64,000 nt of DNA from WHSW01 sp033856255 (GCA_033856255.1 JAWVFH010000041.1:44747-108746); one strand, 5' to 3'; shown: positions 1 through 10,761, counted from the first letter of the stretch. The notes: a model not told the origin generated them from the sequence alone. Numbers and translations are program-made.

Positions 1-144
1 CGTCTCGACCTGCTGGCTCTGGGCCTCGGCGCTGAGCCGCCCGCCGGTGACCCCCTGGACCCAGATCGCGCGCACGAGGACGAGGCTGAGGAGGAGGACG
101 AACGCCGCGAACAGCAGACCGACGCGACGGTCGATCAGGTTCAA
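1..144 (-). CDS. ftsI: FtsI/PBP2-type penicillin-binding protein, N-terminal part (runs off the window)
   Basis: Only the first 48 codons are in the window. The peptide has a short basic start (MNLIDRRVG), one transmembrane helix (about residues 8-25) and the typical class B PBP continuation ending AEAQSQQVET. FtsI would cross-link septal peptidoglycan during division. The start is TTG at 144-142, overlapping the TGA of the ftsL-like gene as TTGA, so the two are translationally coupled. The order mraZ, rsmH, ftsL, ftsI is the standard dcw order and supports the call. The catalytic domain lies outside the window, so identity rests on position and the N-terminus. Confidence 0.72.
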   Translation of the reverse strand, partial: MNLIDRRVGLLFAAFVLLLSLVLVRAIWVQGVTGGRLSAEAQSQQVET

Positions 145-833
145 GGAGCCCCGACCGCCCCGCCCGTGGTCGTCCCGGCGGCGGGCGGAGCCGCGGTCTC
201 GACCGGGGCCGTAGCCGCGGGGTCGGTCGCCGCCGTCGCCGGATCCGTGGCCGCCGGGGCGGTGGCCGTCGCCGGGTCGGTGGCCAGGGTGGCGGTGTCC
301 GGCGGCGTCGCGGTCACGGTCGAGTCGACCTGCACCACCGGCACGTCGGCGGCAACGGCCAGCTCGCCGTTGCGAAGCCGCTCAGCGGCCGTCTTCGCGT
401 CGCCCGGGCGGGTGTGCAGGTAGCCGATCGAGCCCGCGGGCGGCATCACGAGCCCGAGCTTTGCGGCGACGCCCTGGATCTCGGAGTTCGAGAGCTTGCC
501 CGCGATCTGCGCCCGCAGGGCCGAGTTCTGGCGCTTCAGCACGTCCGCGGCCTGACCGGCGTTGCTCGAAGAGGCGCTGAAGCTGAGGGCCATCACGTTG
601 ACGCCGACGATCCCGACCAGCAGCGCCCCGAGGAGGCCGATCCACAGGCGCCCGCGGGTGAGCCAGACGAACAGGCCCGAGTCGGCGATCCCGCCGACCG
701 CGCCGCCGACCGCCGCCACCGGGACGAAGCCGGTCGCGGTGTTACGACGCGGGGCCGGCTTGCGAGGAGCGGCGCGGCGCGCCGGCGCGCGTTTCGCCGG
801 TGCGGACGTCCTTGCTGTCACCGTCGCCGCCAT
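141..833 (-). CDS. ftsL: FtsL-like cell division protein
   Basis: 230 residues. A long basic, Ala/Pro/Arg-rich cytoplasmic tail (residues 1-60) precedes one membrane helix (about 62-85), a short coiled-coil-like segment (QAADVLKRQNSALRAQI) and the motif AAKLGLVMPPAGSIGYL seen in actinobacterial FtsL/septum-formation proteins. The C-terminal 70 residues are Ala/Thr/Pro-rich low complexity. FtsL joins FtsB and FtsQ in activating FtsW/FtsI at the septum. It begins 3 nt after rsmH ends and overlaps ftsI by 4 nt. The family diverges strongly in sequence, so the name leans on context and topology. Confidence 0.75.
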   Translation of the reverse strand: MAATVTARTSAPAKRAPARRAAPRKPAPRRNTATGFVPVAAVGGAVGGIADSGLFVWLTRGRLWIGLLGALLVGIVGVNVMALSFSASSSNAGQAADVLKRQNSALRAQIAGKLSNSEIQGVAAKLGLVMPPAGSIGYLHTRPGDAKTAAERLRNGELAVAADVPVVQVDSTVTATPPDTATLATDPATATAPAATDPATAATDPAATAPVETAAPPAAGTTTGGAVGAP

Positions 834-836
834 TTC

Positions 837-1826
837 TCAGTGCCCTGAGCGGGTTTCGTCGGCCGGACGGGAACTTCCTGCGTCGCTCAGCTTCTTCGCC
901 GCCCGCAGACGGGCCGACCGGGCGCGGGGATTGCGCTCGATCTCGGCCTCGGAGGGCTTCACCGCGCGCCTCGCGAGCAGCTCCGCCTCGGGCTCGTGGC
1001 CACAGACGCAGACCGGGAGCTCGGGCGGGCAGACGCAGCCACGGGCGAGCTCGGCGAACAGGCGCTTGACGCGGCGGTCCTCGAGCGAGTGGAAGGCGAT
1101 CGCCCCCAGGCGCCCGTCCTCGGCGAGCATCGCCCAGGCGCTGTCGAGGCCGCGGTCGAGCGACTCGAGCTCGCCGTTGACCGCGATCCGGATCGCCTGG
1201 AAGGTGCGCTTGGCGGGATGGCCGCGGCCGAAGCGGTAGGCGGGCGGGACCGCGGCGCGGATTGCCTCGACCAGGTCGCAGGTGGTCTCGAGCGGCCGCC
1301 GGCGGGCGATCTCGGCGGCGATCGGGCGGGCGTAACGCTCCTCGCCGAACTCCCGGATCAGCTGTCCGAGGCGTGCCGCCGGCCATTGGTTGACGACCTC
1401 GAGCGCGCTCAGCGCCTGGTCCGGGTCCATGCGCATGTCGAGTGGCGCGTCGTAGGAGTAGGAGAAGCCACGGTCCCAGTTGTCGAGCTGCAGCGAGGAG
1501 ATCCCCAGGTCCATGACGATCACGTCCGGGCGCACGCCCTCGGCACGCAGGCGGTCGAGCACGTCGGCGAAGTTGCCGCGCTCGAAGCGCGCCTCGCAGC
1601 CGAGCTCCGGCTCGAGCTCGGCGAACCGTTCCGCCGCGGCCGGATCGCGGTCGATCGCGATCAGGGTGCCGGTCGGCCCGATCCGGTCGGCGGCGAGGCG
1701 CGCGTGCCCGCCGCCGCCGAAGGTGCAGTCGACGACCAGCTCTCCAGGCCCCGGGTCGACCAGGGCGATCAGCTCGGGGGCCAGGACTGGGACGTGCTCG
1801 GTTGGCATGTAGGTGAGTGTGGCCAT
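837..1826 (-). CDS. rsmH: 16S rRNA (cytosine-1402 N4) methyltransferase RsmH (MraW)
   Basis: 329 residues, the usual family length. The N-terminus HVPVL is followed by the SAM-binding segment VDCTFGGGGHARL, then VIMDLGISSLQLD, DMRMD and the C-terminal IAFHSLEDRRVK, all RsmH hallmarks. It N4-methylates C1402 in the 16S rRNA decoding site. A four-Cys segment (CVCPPELPVCVCGH, near residue 265) resembles the Cys-rich insert common in actinobacterial homologues. The start could be ATG 1826 or ATG 1808; neither has a clear ribosome site. It lies 4 nt after mraZ in the dcw operon. Confidence 0.95.
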   Translation of the reverse strand: MATLTYMPTEHVPVLAPELIALVDPGPGELVVDCTFGGGGHARLAADRIGPTGTLIAIDRDPAAAERFAELEPELGCEARFERGNFADVLDRLRAEGVRPDVIVMDLGISSLQLDNWDRGFSYSYDAPLDMRMDPDQALSALEVVNQWPAARLGQLIREFGEERYARPIAAEIARRRPLETTCDLVEAIRAAVPPAYRFGRGHPAKRTFQAIRIAVNGELESLDRGLDSAWAMLAEDGRLGAIAFHSLEDRRVKRLFAELARGCVCPPELPVCVCGHEPEAELLARRAVKPSEAEIERNPRARSARLRAAKKLSDAGSSRPADETRSGH

Positions 1827-1830
1827 CCCG

Positions 1831-2265
1831 CTAGTCCGAGAGCTCCTCAGCGAGCTGCTCGGCCTGCGCGTCGAGGTCGGCGTAGTGCTCGGTCCAGCGC
1901 TCCGGGTTCCAGAGCTCGATGTGGTCGCCCACGCCGACCACCATGCACGGGCCCTCGAGGCCCGCGTGATCGATCAGGTGCTTGGCGAGGCGCACACGGC
2001 CGGCCGAGTCGAGCGCCTCGTCGGAGGCCGAGGCGTTGAAGCGCCGGTACATCATCCGGCCCTTGCGGCCGAGCCGGTTGAGGTCGGCGAGAAAGCGCGC
2101 GCTCCAGTCGTCATAACCCTGCGGTGAGAACACCTCGACGCAGGGGTCGAGCCCCGCAACGAGAACGACACCGTCCGAGAGCGGGCCGCGCCACCGCGAC
2201 GGAACCGTGAGGCGGTCCTTGGCGTCGAGGCTGTGTTCGTATTGCCCGCGGAAGGCTTGAGACAT
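1831..2265 (-). CDS. mraZ: MraZ, transcriptional regulator of the dcw cluster
   Basis: 144 residues, a normal MraZ length. The first AbrB-like half starts FRGQYEHSLDAKDRLTVPSRWR and the second half contains LDSAGRVRLAKHLIDHAGL, the duplicated DxxGR/L core of the family. MraZ is a DNA-binding regulator that binds repeated GTGGGN boxes upstream of its own operon; such boxes are visible at 2352-2377. It heads the operon mraZ-rsmH-ftsL-ftsI. The ATG has no obvious purine-rich ribosome site within 12 nt. Confidence 0.96.
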   Translation of the reverse strand: MSQAFRGQYEHSLDAKDRLTVPSRWRGPLSDGVVLVAGLDPCVEVFSPQGYDDWSARFLADLNRLGRKGRMMYRRFNASASDEALDSAGRVRLAKHLIDHAGLEGPCMVVGVGDHIELWNPERWTEHYADLDAQAEQLAEELSD

Positions 2266-2351
2266 GAGGTGAGCGAGTCGCGAAGAAGATCTGGACCGGA
2301 GTGGCGAGGTGGGAGGAGCCTCACCACCCCGGTCCCTGGGTCAACTGGTTG

Positions 2352-2377
2352 GGCCACGCTAACCCACAACGTCCCAC
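2352..2377 (-). promoter_or_regulatory. Three MraZ boxes with exact 10-bp spacing
   Basis: On the minus strand GTGGGA (2377-2372), GTGGGT (2367-2362) and GTGGCC (2357-2352) repeat exactly every 10 bp, so all three face the same side of the helix. This is the known architecture of MraZ operators. The third box is degenerate. The boxes lie inside the predicted mraZ promoter. Confidence 0.85.
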
Positions 2378-2384
2378 TTTGCAA
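2356..2384 (-). promoter_or_regulatory. mraZ operon promoter
   Basis: On the minus strand -35 TTGCAA (2384-2379), a 17-bp spacer, then -10 TAGCGT (2361-2356). Two MraZ boxes fill the spacer and the third overlaps the -10. The mRNA leader to the mraZ ATG would be about 85 nt. Confidence 0.65.
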
Positions 2385-2541
2385 CACGATCACCGCTCGG
2401 AATTTGAACCGATCCGTCGGACGGACTTGCTACCGGGCCCCGGCGGACCCGGTTTTCCCAATCGCCATGCGGATTTCGCCCCCTGCAGCGCCTCGCCGGC
2501 AGGCCCCGCCGCGGCGCTTCCGACTGCAAGCGCGCTTGCAT

Positions 2542-2547
2542 TAGGGT
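2542..2547 (+). promoter_or_regulatory. -10 box (TAGGGT) for a leaderless gene
   Basis: TAGGGT lies 7 nt before ATG 2555, which would place transcription initiation at the start codon. It overlaps the alternative GTG at 2546, arguing against that upstream start. Confidence 0.6.
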
Positions 2548-2554
2548 GCGCGCC

Positions 2555-3439
2555 ATGAGCGAGGAGTACAAGCCGGCGCCCGAGGAGAACCTGGCTCCGG
2601 TGCCCGACGACACCGGCGACACCCGCGGCGCCCACCTGCGGCACCTGATCGCTCACCCCGCGACGCTGATCATCGCCGGCGTGCTCGCGGCGGCGACGCT
2701 GATCGCGGTCGGGACGCAGGCCGGCTGGGCCCTCGGCGGCGGCGGCGCGGCCGTCGTCGTCCTGATCGTCCTGATCGTCGTCTGGGTGATCGCCAACAAC
2801 CAGGCCCGCGAGGACTTCTTCAACGCCTATGCCGGCGGTCGCGGCCTCGCCCGGGTTCCGGGCCGGTCGAGCCTGCCGCCGGTGACGCCGCTGCTGCAGA
2901 AGGGCGACAACCGCTACGCCGAGCAGCGCTTCAACGGCGTCCTCCCCGGCGGCATGGACGGCAGCCTCTGCCTCTACACCTACGAGGAGATCAGCCACGA
3001 CTCCGACGGCAACCGCGAGACGACCTACGTCCACTACACGATCGCGATGACCCAGCTACCGCAGACCGCCGCCTACCTGCAGGAGCTCTTCTGCCAGCGG
3101 CGCGTCGGCTTCCGCTTCATGGACTCGGCCGAGGACGTCTTCCGCCACCGCCAGCGCGTCGAGCAGGAGTCCGAGGCGGTCGACAAGGCCTACGAGATCT
3201 TCATCGGCGCCAAAGACGACATGAACAAGGCCCGCCAGGTCCTCTCCCCCTCCTTCCTCGTCTGGCTCGACGCCCACTCGCCGGAGGCATATGCGTTCGA
3301 GCTCTGCGCCGGCTCGCTCGTCTGCAACGTCAAGGGCCACAAGAAGAGCTCAGCCGAGCTCGACGACCTCTGCCAGGCAAGCGCCGCCGTGGCCCGCCGC
3401 CTCAGCGAGGAGGCGGCCGAGGTGATTCCGCCGACCTAG
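2555..3439 (+). CDS. Hypothetical two-helix membrane protein with cytosolic C-terminal domain
   Basis: 294 residues from ATG 2555, chosen because a -10 box lies 7 nt upstream. An acidic N-terminus is followed by two adjacent membrane helices (about residues 36-53 and 58-80) and a soluble domain of about 210 residues. That domain has a Tyr/Glu-rich middle (LCLYTYEEISHDSDGN) and a likely helical end. I do not recognise the family. It converges on the EAL gene and shares the CTAG stop overlap at 3436-3439. No catalytic motif is visible. Confidence 0.7.
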   Translation: MSEEYKPAPEENLAPVPDDTGDTRGAHLRHLIAHPATLIIAGVLAAATLIAVGTQAGWALGGGGAAVVVLIVLIVVWVIANNQAREDFFNAYAGGRGLARVPGRSSLPPVTPLLQKGDNRYAEQRFNGVLPGGMDGSLCLYTYEEISHDSDGNRETTYVHYTIAMTQLPQTAAYLQELFCQRRVGFRFMDSAEDVFRHRQRVEQESEAVDKAYEIFIGAKDDMNKARQVLSPSFLVWLDAHSPEAYAFELCAGSLVCNVKGHKKSSAELDDLCQASAAVARRLSEEAAEVIPPT

Positions 3440-4920
3440 AGCGGGCCGACCGCGAGCGGCGATCGCGCGGCCAGCTCGAGTGTCTCAGCCGGCGCGGGCC
3501 GGCCGAGGTGATAGCCCTGACCGAAGCCGACCCCGAGATCACGAAGCGTGGCCAGCTCCTCCTTCGTCTCGATCCCCTCGGCGACGACGTCGACATCGGC
3601 GCTCTTGCCGAACGCGATCAAAGCGCTGGCCAGAGCCCTGCGGCGGGGATCCCGGTCGATGCCCCGGGCGAGCGAGAGGTCAAGCTTGATCATGTCCGGG
3701 TCCAGGTCGAGCAGTCGCCGCAGGCCCGAGAACCCGCTGCCGACATCGTCGATCGCGAGCCGAACGCCATGCTCGCCCAGGAAGTCGGCCGCCCGCTTGA
3801 ACCGGATCGGGTCGGCCATCTCGGCACGTTCGGTGACCTCGACGATCACCCGGCCGGCCTGTGTACCCAGGCAAGGCAACAGCTGCGCGGCGCGCACGGT
3901 CTCCGGAGAGGCGTTGACCGCGATCGTCCACTCCTTCGGCAGGGCGCTGGCGCCCTTGAGCGCGAGCTCGATCGCCTCGAGCTCGAGCTCCAGACCGAGT
4001 CCGACCGCCCAGGCCTCGTCGAACCAGAGGTTCGGTGCACGGTCCGAGATCGCCGCGAACCTCGACAACGCCTCGACGCCGATCGTGCGCCCGCTCTCGA
4101 GGTCGACGATCGGCTGATAGACGATCGTCAGACCCTCGCCCGAGAGGACCCGCTCGATCCGCGCGCGCGCCTGGCGCTGGCTTTCCGCCGTGATCTCGAG
4201 CTCCTGCTCGGTCTCGGAGAGGGCGTGGGTCGCAGAGTGGATCTCCTCGATCTCGCCGGTCACCGGGCTTCGGAGCGTCCTCATCCTCGACTCGAACCAG
4301 GCGTAGCGCCCGTCCTTGCGCCGGCTGCGATACCTCATCGTGGTGATCTTCTCCGGGGTATGCAGCGTGTCGGCGTGCGTGCGCTGGACCAGCTCGAGAT
4401 CGTCGGGATGGAAGTACTCATACGGGGAGGTCCCGAGCAGCTCCTGGGGCTCGTAGCCGAGCATGTCCCGACACATGCCGGAGACGAACGTGTAGTCACC
4501 GTCGGGCGAGTGGGTCGAGATCGTGTCGCTCGACTGCTCGGCGATGAAGCGGAAGTTCCTCGCCTGCTCCTCGAGCGCCGACCGGGCGCTTCGATCCTGA
4601 TCGGCAAGCCAGCCGATCATCGCCGCGGGCAGGAGGAAGGCGGGGACGCGAATTGCGACGCTGGCGAGATCGATCACCTGGTTGGTCCACAGCTCTGTGA
4701 CCAGCAGGCCGACGCTGAGGACGATGGCGCCGGCGCCGAGGCCGACGCGGAACCCAAACGCCCAGGCGACCAGCGCAACGGGGATCAGGGCGAGCGTAAG
4801 GATCGGCTCGTCGCTGGCGGAAAGGACGAGGCGGAGGGCCAGAATGCCGACAAACAGCGCCAGCGCGAGGCCGAGCACCACGCGCTGCCGCCTCAGTTGG
4901 CGGTCCAAAAAGGACATCAC
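3436..4920 (-). CDS. PAS-EAL cyclic-di-GMP phosphodiesterase with membrane N-terminus
   Basis: 494 residues. About five membrane helices (residues 12-110) precede a PAS fold (about 120-235; FRFIAEQSSDTISTHSPDG, YEYFHPDD) and an EAL domain (about 250-490). EAL residues seen include EAL in GVEALSRF, the Asn in AVNASPET, Glu in VEVTE, the Asp pair in DDVGSGFSGL, Lys in MIKLDLSL, Glu in VAEGIET and Gln in GQGYHLGRP. All expected metal- and substrate-binding residues are present, so hydrolysis of c-di-GMP to pGpG is likely. No GGDEF domain is present. Start is GTG 4920 or the adjacent ATG 4917. A second c-di-GMP gene lies at 57818. Confidence 0.9.
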   Translation of the reverse strand: MMSFLDRQLRRQRVVLGLALALFVGILALRLVLSASDEPILTLALIPVALVAWAFGFRVGLGAGAIVLSVGLLVTELWTNQVIDLASVAIRVPAFLLPAAMIGWLADQDRSARSALEEQARNFRFIAEQSSDTISTHSPDGDYTFVSGMCRDMLGYEPQELLGTSPYEYFHPDDLELVQRTHADTLHTPEKITTMRYRSRRKDGRYAWFESRMRTLRSPVTGEIEEIHSATHALSETEQELEITAESQRQARARIERVLSGEGLTIVYQPIVDLESGRTIGVEALSRFAAISDRAPNLWFDEAWAVGLGLELELEAIELALKGASALPKEWTIAVNASPETVRAAQLLPCLGTQAGRVIVEVTERAEMADPIRFKRAADFLGEHGVRLAIDDVGSGFSGLRRLLDLDPDMIKLDLSLARGIDRDPRRRALASALIAFGKSADVDVVAEGIETKEELATLRDLGVGFGQGYHLGRPAPAETLELAARSPLAVGPL

Positions 4921-4985
4921 CAGCCCATCGACGCGCCGGCGAGCGCGCTTTAACCCGCGCGCGCGACCCCTAAGCTGCCCGTCCG

Positions 4986-6641
<1,656 letters not shown>

Positions 6642-6689
6642 ACCGGCTCACCGGCGCTCAGCCTCTGTTAACACTCCCCGCTCGGGACG

Positions 6690-8864
6690 ATGGGGTCTGG
6701 GGCGAACAAGCGAATGCGGGGCATTGCCGTGGCCGTGTGCGGCGTCGCGCTGCTGTGCTCGGCGCCCGCGAACGCCGGGGCGGCGGTGCCGAAGATCAAG
6801 GTGCTGTCCACACGGGCCGACCTCGTCTCCGGCGGAGATGCGCTGGTGCGGGTCAAGCTGCCCCGCGGCGCGAAGACATCCCGGCTCCGGCTGCGCGCGG
6901 GCAGAAGGAACGTCACGGGCGCCCTCACGCGGACCGGGCCGCGGCGGCTCGAGGGCCTGGTCGACGGCCTGCGTGACGGGCGCACGAAGCTGACCGCGCG
7001 GATGCGCGGCGGTGCTGCCGCCCGGCTGACGGTGACGAACCACCCACTCGGAGGCCCGATCTTCGCCGGCCCGCAGATCCAGCCATGGGACTGCCAGCCG
7101 GAGGCGACCGACGCGCAGTGCGACGAGCCGCCGGCCTTCAAGTACTTCTATCTGCCCAAGGGCTCGCCCCAGGCGGGCGCCGCGCTCCCCGGCACGAACT
7201 CGAACGACTCCGGCGGCTCGTTCCAGCCGTATGACCCCGACAGCCCGCCGTCCGACGACCAGATCGAGACCACGACGACGACCGACGGCGTGACGGTCCC
7301 GTTCATCGTGCGGCTCGAGACCGGCTACATCGACCGCGATCAGTACGCGATCGCGGCGCTGTTCGACCCGGATCAGCCGTGGACGGCGACCGCGGCCCAG
7401 CCGCAGTACAACCACCGCATGGTCGTCACCCACGGCTTCTCCTGCGACACGGAGTACAAGACCGGCGCCGCGCCGAGCGTGCTCGAGCCGAAGCTCCTCG
7501 GCGGCGGGTTCATCGTGATGGCGCACGCCCTGGACCACGCGGGCCACAACTGCAACCTGCTGACCCAGGCCGAGTCGCTCGTGATGACCAAGGAGTACGC
7601 GATCGACCACTACGGCACCGTGCGGTGGACGATCGGCAGCGGCTGCTCGGGTGGCTCGCTGACCCAGCAGCAGGTCGCCAACGCCTATCCGGGCGTCTAC
7701 CAGGGGATCACGCCGCAGTGCTCGTTCCCGGACGCATGGTCCTCGGCGATGCAGTACGAGGAGTACTACTTCGGCCTCCAGTACCTGCAGAATCCCGCGC
7801 GGTGGGACCCGGGCGTCCTCTACGACCCGGCCGCGATCACGGCCTTCTTCGACCATCCGAACATCGCGAACCCGGTCACGTTCACCAGCGTGATCCCGAA
7901 CTCGGGCAATCCGTCGCGGTCCTGCCCCGGCGTGCCGGCCGACCAGGTCTACGATGCGCAGACGAACCCGACGGGGGTGCGCTGCACGCTCCAGGACTAC
8001 ATGGTCAACGCGTTCGGGCGCGACGAGAACGGCTTCGCGCGCCGGGGGTTCGACAACGTCGGCATCCAGTACGGGCTCAAGGGGCTGCGCCAGGGCCTGA
8101 TCTCACCGGCCCAGTTCGTCGACTTCAACTCGCACATCGGCGGCGCCGACATGGACCTCAACATCACCCCCGAGCGCACCGCGGCGGACCCGATCGCGCT
8201 GCGGCGGCTGTACCGAACGGGAGCGATCGACGAGGCCAACAACCTCGACCAGGTCGCGATCATCGACCTCCGGGGCCCGGACCCGGGCGCCTTCCACGAC
8301 GTGTACCGCACCTACGCGATGCGAGCCCGCCTGATGCGCAACTTCGGCACCGCCGCCAACCAGGTGCTGTGGCGTGGGCAGGCGGCGCTGGTCGGCGACC
8401 CGTCCTTCGCCGACGACGCGGTGTTCGCCGTGGACCGCTGGCTCGCCCACGTCCACGCCGACCGCCGCAGGATCCCGCTCGCGCGCAAGATCATCCAGGA
8501 CAAACCCGACACCGTCGCTCCACGCTGTACCGACGGCGCGGGCAAGGAGCTGCCGTCGACCGCGTGCGACGAGACGGTGGCGTCCTACGGCACGCCGCGC
8601 CAGGGCGCCGACGGGCCGCTGGCCGAGGACGTGATGAAGTGCCGGCTCAAGCCGCTCCAGCGCGAGGACTACCCCGTGACCTTCACCGACGATCAGTGGA
8701 GCCGCCTCGAGCAGGCGTTCCCAGGCGGCGTCTGCGACTACGACCGTGCGGGCGTCGCGCAGCGGGGCGCGATCCCCTGGCTCACCTACCAGAACAGGCA
8801 CGGCCGGGTGATCTACGGCGGCAAGCCGATGGGCCGCCCGCCGGCCTCGCGCCGAGTTCGCTAA
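6690..8864 (+). CDS. Secreted DUF6351-type putative hydrolase
   Basis: 724 residues with a Sec signal peptide (GIAVAVCGVALLCSAPANAGA). A short beta-rich N-terminal domain (about 35-115) precedes a large alpha/beta-hydrolase-like region. The nucleophile elbow candidate is GSGCSGGSL (about residues 318-326). Downstream are a DxxxDxN-type segment (GGADMDLNITPE) and a possible His in DPGAFHDVYRTYAMRARL. Architecture and motifs match the uncharacterised DUF6351 proteins common in soil actinobacteria, as I recall that family. Substrate unknown; a secreted ester or polymer hydrolase is an inference. The start at ATG 6690 is tentative because neither a ribosome site nor a -10 is clear; ATG 6714 also keeps the signal peptide. 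Confidence 0.75.
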   Translation: MGSGANKRMRGIAVAVCGVALLCSAPANAGAAVPKIKVLSTRADLVSGGDALVRVKLPRGAKTSRLRLRAGRRNVTGALTRTGPRRLEGLVDGLRDGRTKLTARMRGGAAARLTVTNHPLGGPIFAGPQIQPWDCQPEATDAQCDEPPAFKYFYLPKGSPQAGAALPGTNSNDSGGSFQPYDPDSPPSDDQIETTTTTDGVTVPFIVRLETGYIDRDQYAIAALFDPDQPWTATAAQPQYNHRMVVTHGFSCDTEYKTGAAPSVLEPKLLGGGFIVMAHALDHAGHNCNLLTQAESLVMTKEYAIDHYGTVRWTIGSGCSGGSLTQQQVANAYPGVYQGITPQCSFPDAWSSAMQYEEYYFGLQYLQNPARWDPGVLYDPAAITAFFDHPNIANPVTFTSVIPNSGNPSRSCPGVPADQVYDAQTNPTGVRCTLQDYMVNAFGRDENGFARRGFDNVGIQYGLKGLRQGLISPAQFVDFNSHIGGADMDLNITPERTAADPIALRRLYRTGAIDEANNLDQVAIIDLRGPDPGAFHDVYRTYAMRARLMRNFGTAANQVLWRGQAALVGDPSFADDAVFAVDRWLAHVHADRRRIPLARKIIQDKPDTVAPRCTDGAGKELPSTACDETVASYGTPRQGADGPLAEDVMKCRLKPLQREDYPVTFTDDQWSRLEQAFPGGVCDYDRAGVAQRGAIPWLTYQNRHGRVIYGGKPMGRPPASRRVR

Positions 8865-8888
8865 CTAGCCCGCCGCGAGCAGCGGCCG

Positions 8889-8894
8889 TATGCT
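8889..8894 (+). promoter_or_regulatory. -10 box (TATGCT) for a leaderless gene
   Basis: TATGCT ends 6 nt before ATG 8901, giving this secreted-protein gene its own promoter despite lying 36 bp after the DUF6351 gene. Confidence 0.6.
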
Positions 8895-8900
8895 CGCTCG

Positions 8901-9668
8901 ATGGCGGCAAGATGGCTCACGCTGGTGGCGCTCGTGGTGGCGTGTCTGGGATCGGCGACCGACGCCGGCGCGAAGCCGAAGCCGAAGCCGGGCTACTCGG
9001 TGAAGATGAGCTTCACCCAGCACCGGACCTGGACCTACTACCACTCGCAGACCTCGCCGGACTGCACGCGCACCGAGGACGGCAACGGCTCCGAGGACGC
9101 GAGCTTCGACTCGAAGGCCCTGTTCGGCTGGCTGCCGGGCGGCGGCGTCGCCGGCTTCGGCGTCCAGGGCACCCACACGCGGGTCGGCTCGCGCACCCAC
9201 ACGGTCAGCGGCGCTGAGTGCGCCGCCTCAGCCGTCTTCCCCTCGACCTGGTCGCTGGTCTCCGAGGGCGCCGGGACGGTCACCTACGCCGAGGACAACT
9301 CGGGCTGCGGTCCGAAGCGGACCAAGGTCAGCTTCCCGACCGTGAAGCTGAAGGGCAACCAGCTCAGCTACGAGTGGGACTCGACCGCGTCGGTCCCGGA
9401 CTTCGAGCCCTGCCCCAACTTCGAGGGCTCCAACGAGGCGCAGGACGGCCACGAGCTGCCGGGCTCGCAATGGATCGACGTGACCGCGAAGGTCAACCGC
9501 GCGGCGCTGCTGGCGGGCAAGAAGAAGGTGACCTCGACGGGAACGGCCAAGATCGCCGAAACCGAGACCTGCCAGAACATCGTCCAGGGTTGCCCGGAGG
9601 GCGTCACCTACAACGCCACCGCTGCCGTCGAGGCCGAGGTGAAGTTCGTCTTCACCCGCAAGCGCTAG
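8901..9668 (+). CDS. Secreted hypothetical protein
   Basis: 255 residues with a signal peptide (about residues 1-24, ending TDAGA) and a Thr/Ser/Gly-rich mature part likely to be beta-structured. Mature cysteines are in CTRTED, AECAAS, SGCGPK, EPCPNF, ETCQNI and VQGCPE, consistent with disulfides outside the cell. I do not recognise a family. Start ATG 8901 is supported by the -10 box 6 nt upstream. It ends in the CTAG shared with the convergent lipoprotein gene. Confidence 0.65.
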   Translation: MAARWLTLVALVVACLGSATDAGAKPKPKPGYSVKMSFTQHRTWTYYHSQTSPDCTRTEDGNGSEDASFDSKALFGWLPGGGVAGFGVQGTHTRVGSRTHTVSGAECAASAVFPSTWSLVSEGAGTVTYAEDNSGCGPKRTKVSFPTVKLKGNQLSYEWDSTASVPDFEPCPNFEGSNEAQDGHELPGSQWIDVTAKVNRAALLAGKKKVTSTGTAKIAETETCQNIVQGCPEGVTYNATAAVEAEVKFVFTRKR

Positions 9669-10117
9669 CCGATCGGCCCCGAGCCCTTCGGCGGCGGCGG
9701 GCAGTTGGTCAGCACGCTGATCTTGTGGTCGCCGAAGTCGTTCGACCAGACCAGCTGGCCCGCGGCGTGATGCGGCGGGCCCGCGAACCTGTAGAGGGTG
9801 TCGTAGCGCAGCAGGTAGGCGTCGCGGGCGCTGTAGCGGAAGTAGAGGTCCGACTCGTCGTCGGTGAAGTAGCGGCCCCGGCAGCCGAGCGGGCCGCTGT
9901 AGCTGAGCTCCGGAACGCCGCCGATCTGCACCGAGACCGAGCCCGACTGCGCGACCGTCGTCCGCTCGCCGTCGACGATGAACGTCGCCCGGTCGTGGGG
10001 CGCGTGGAAGTCCGGGATGTTGATGTCGACTCCGCCGCAGCCGGCCAGGGCCAGCACCGCCGCGACGAACGACAGGGCGCCAGTAACTGGCGCGACCTCA
10101 GAAAGGAAGCGGGCCAT
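9665..10117 (-). CDS. Small secreted lipoprotein
   Basis: 150 residues from ATG 10117. The N-terminus is a lipoprotein signal: hydrophobic stretch then LALAGC, so Cys about residue 25 would be lipidated. The mature part is beta-rich (ATFIVDGERTTVAQSGSVSVQIGG) with Cys at GCRGR and TNCPPPP. No known family recognised. The start overlaps the last 20 nt of the HAD gene, so it is the likely last gene of the pgi operon. An in-frame extension to 10264 exists but would sit antisense-like in the HAD gene and lacks a signal peptide, so I rejected it. Confidence 0.65.
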   Translation of the reverse strand: MARFLSEVAPVTGALSFVAAVLALAGCGGVDINIPDFHAPHDRATFIVDGERTTVAQSGSVSVQIGGVPELSYSGPLGCRGRYFTDDESDLYFRYSARDAYLLRYDTLYRFAGPPHHAAGQLVWSNDFGDHKISVLTNCPPPPKGSGPIG

Positions 10118-10761
10118 CGGCGAGGCTGGCGACGACCCAGTCGGCGCCGGAGTCCGTGAGCTGTTCGACCGAGTACTCGCCGGTGGCGACTCCCACGACC
10201 CGGATCCCGGCCCCGTGTCCGGCGTCGACGTCCCTCGGTGTGTCGCCCGTCGCGATCGACCCACTCCGATCGAGGTCTCCCCCGGCCGCGGCCTCAGCGC
10301 GATCGAGCGCCTTGCGGCAGACGTCGACGCGCTCGTTGGCGTCCGAGCCGTAACCGCCGAAGCCGAAGAAGCGGTTGAGGCCGGCGCGGCCGAGCTTGAT
10401 CTCCGCCGCCGCCTTCGTGTTCCCGGTGATCAGGCCGACCAGGCGGCCCTCGGCGGTCAGCCGCTCGAGCGTCTCGACGGCGCCCGGCATCACCCGGTAG
10501 CCGGGCGAGCTCTCGACCTCCTCGGCCAGGTACCTCTCGCGCAGCGCCATCAGCGCGTCCATCTCCTCCGGTTGCGGCTCCCGGCCGACGGCGCCCCGGA
10601 AGCATTCGAGGCCGACCTGCGGGTCGGGGATCCCCTTGCCGGTGTAGTCGGGGACATTGACTTCGACGGTCTGGAGCTCGAGGAACGCTCGATGCCAGGC
10701 GCGGTCGGAAGCGCCACCCGTGGAGATCAGGGTGCCGTCGATATCGAACAACAGCGCGGCG

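Noticed and set aside
2546..2554. GTG 2546 as start of the membrane protein gene
   Set aside because: It overlaps the predicted -10 box; ATG 2555 has the usual 7-nt spacing.
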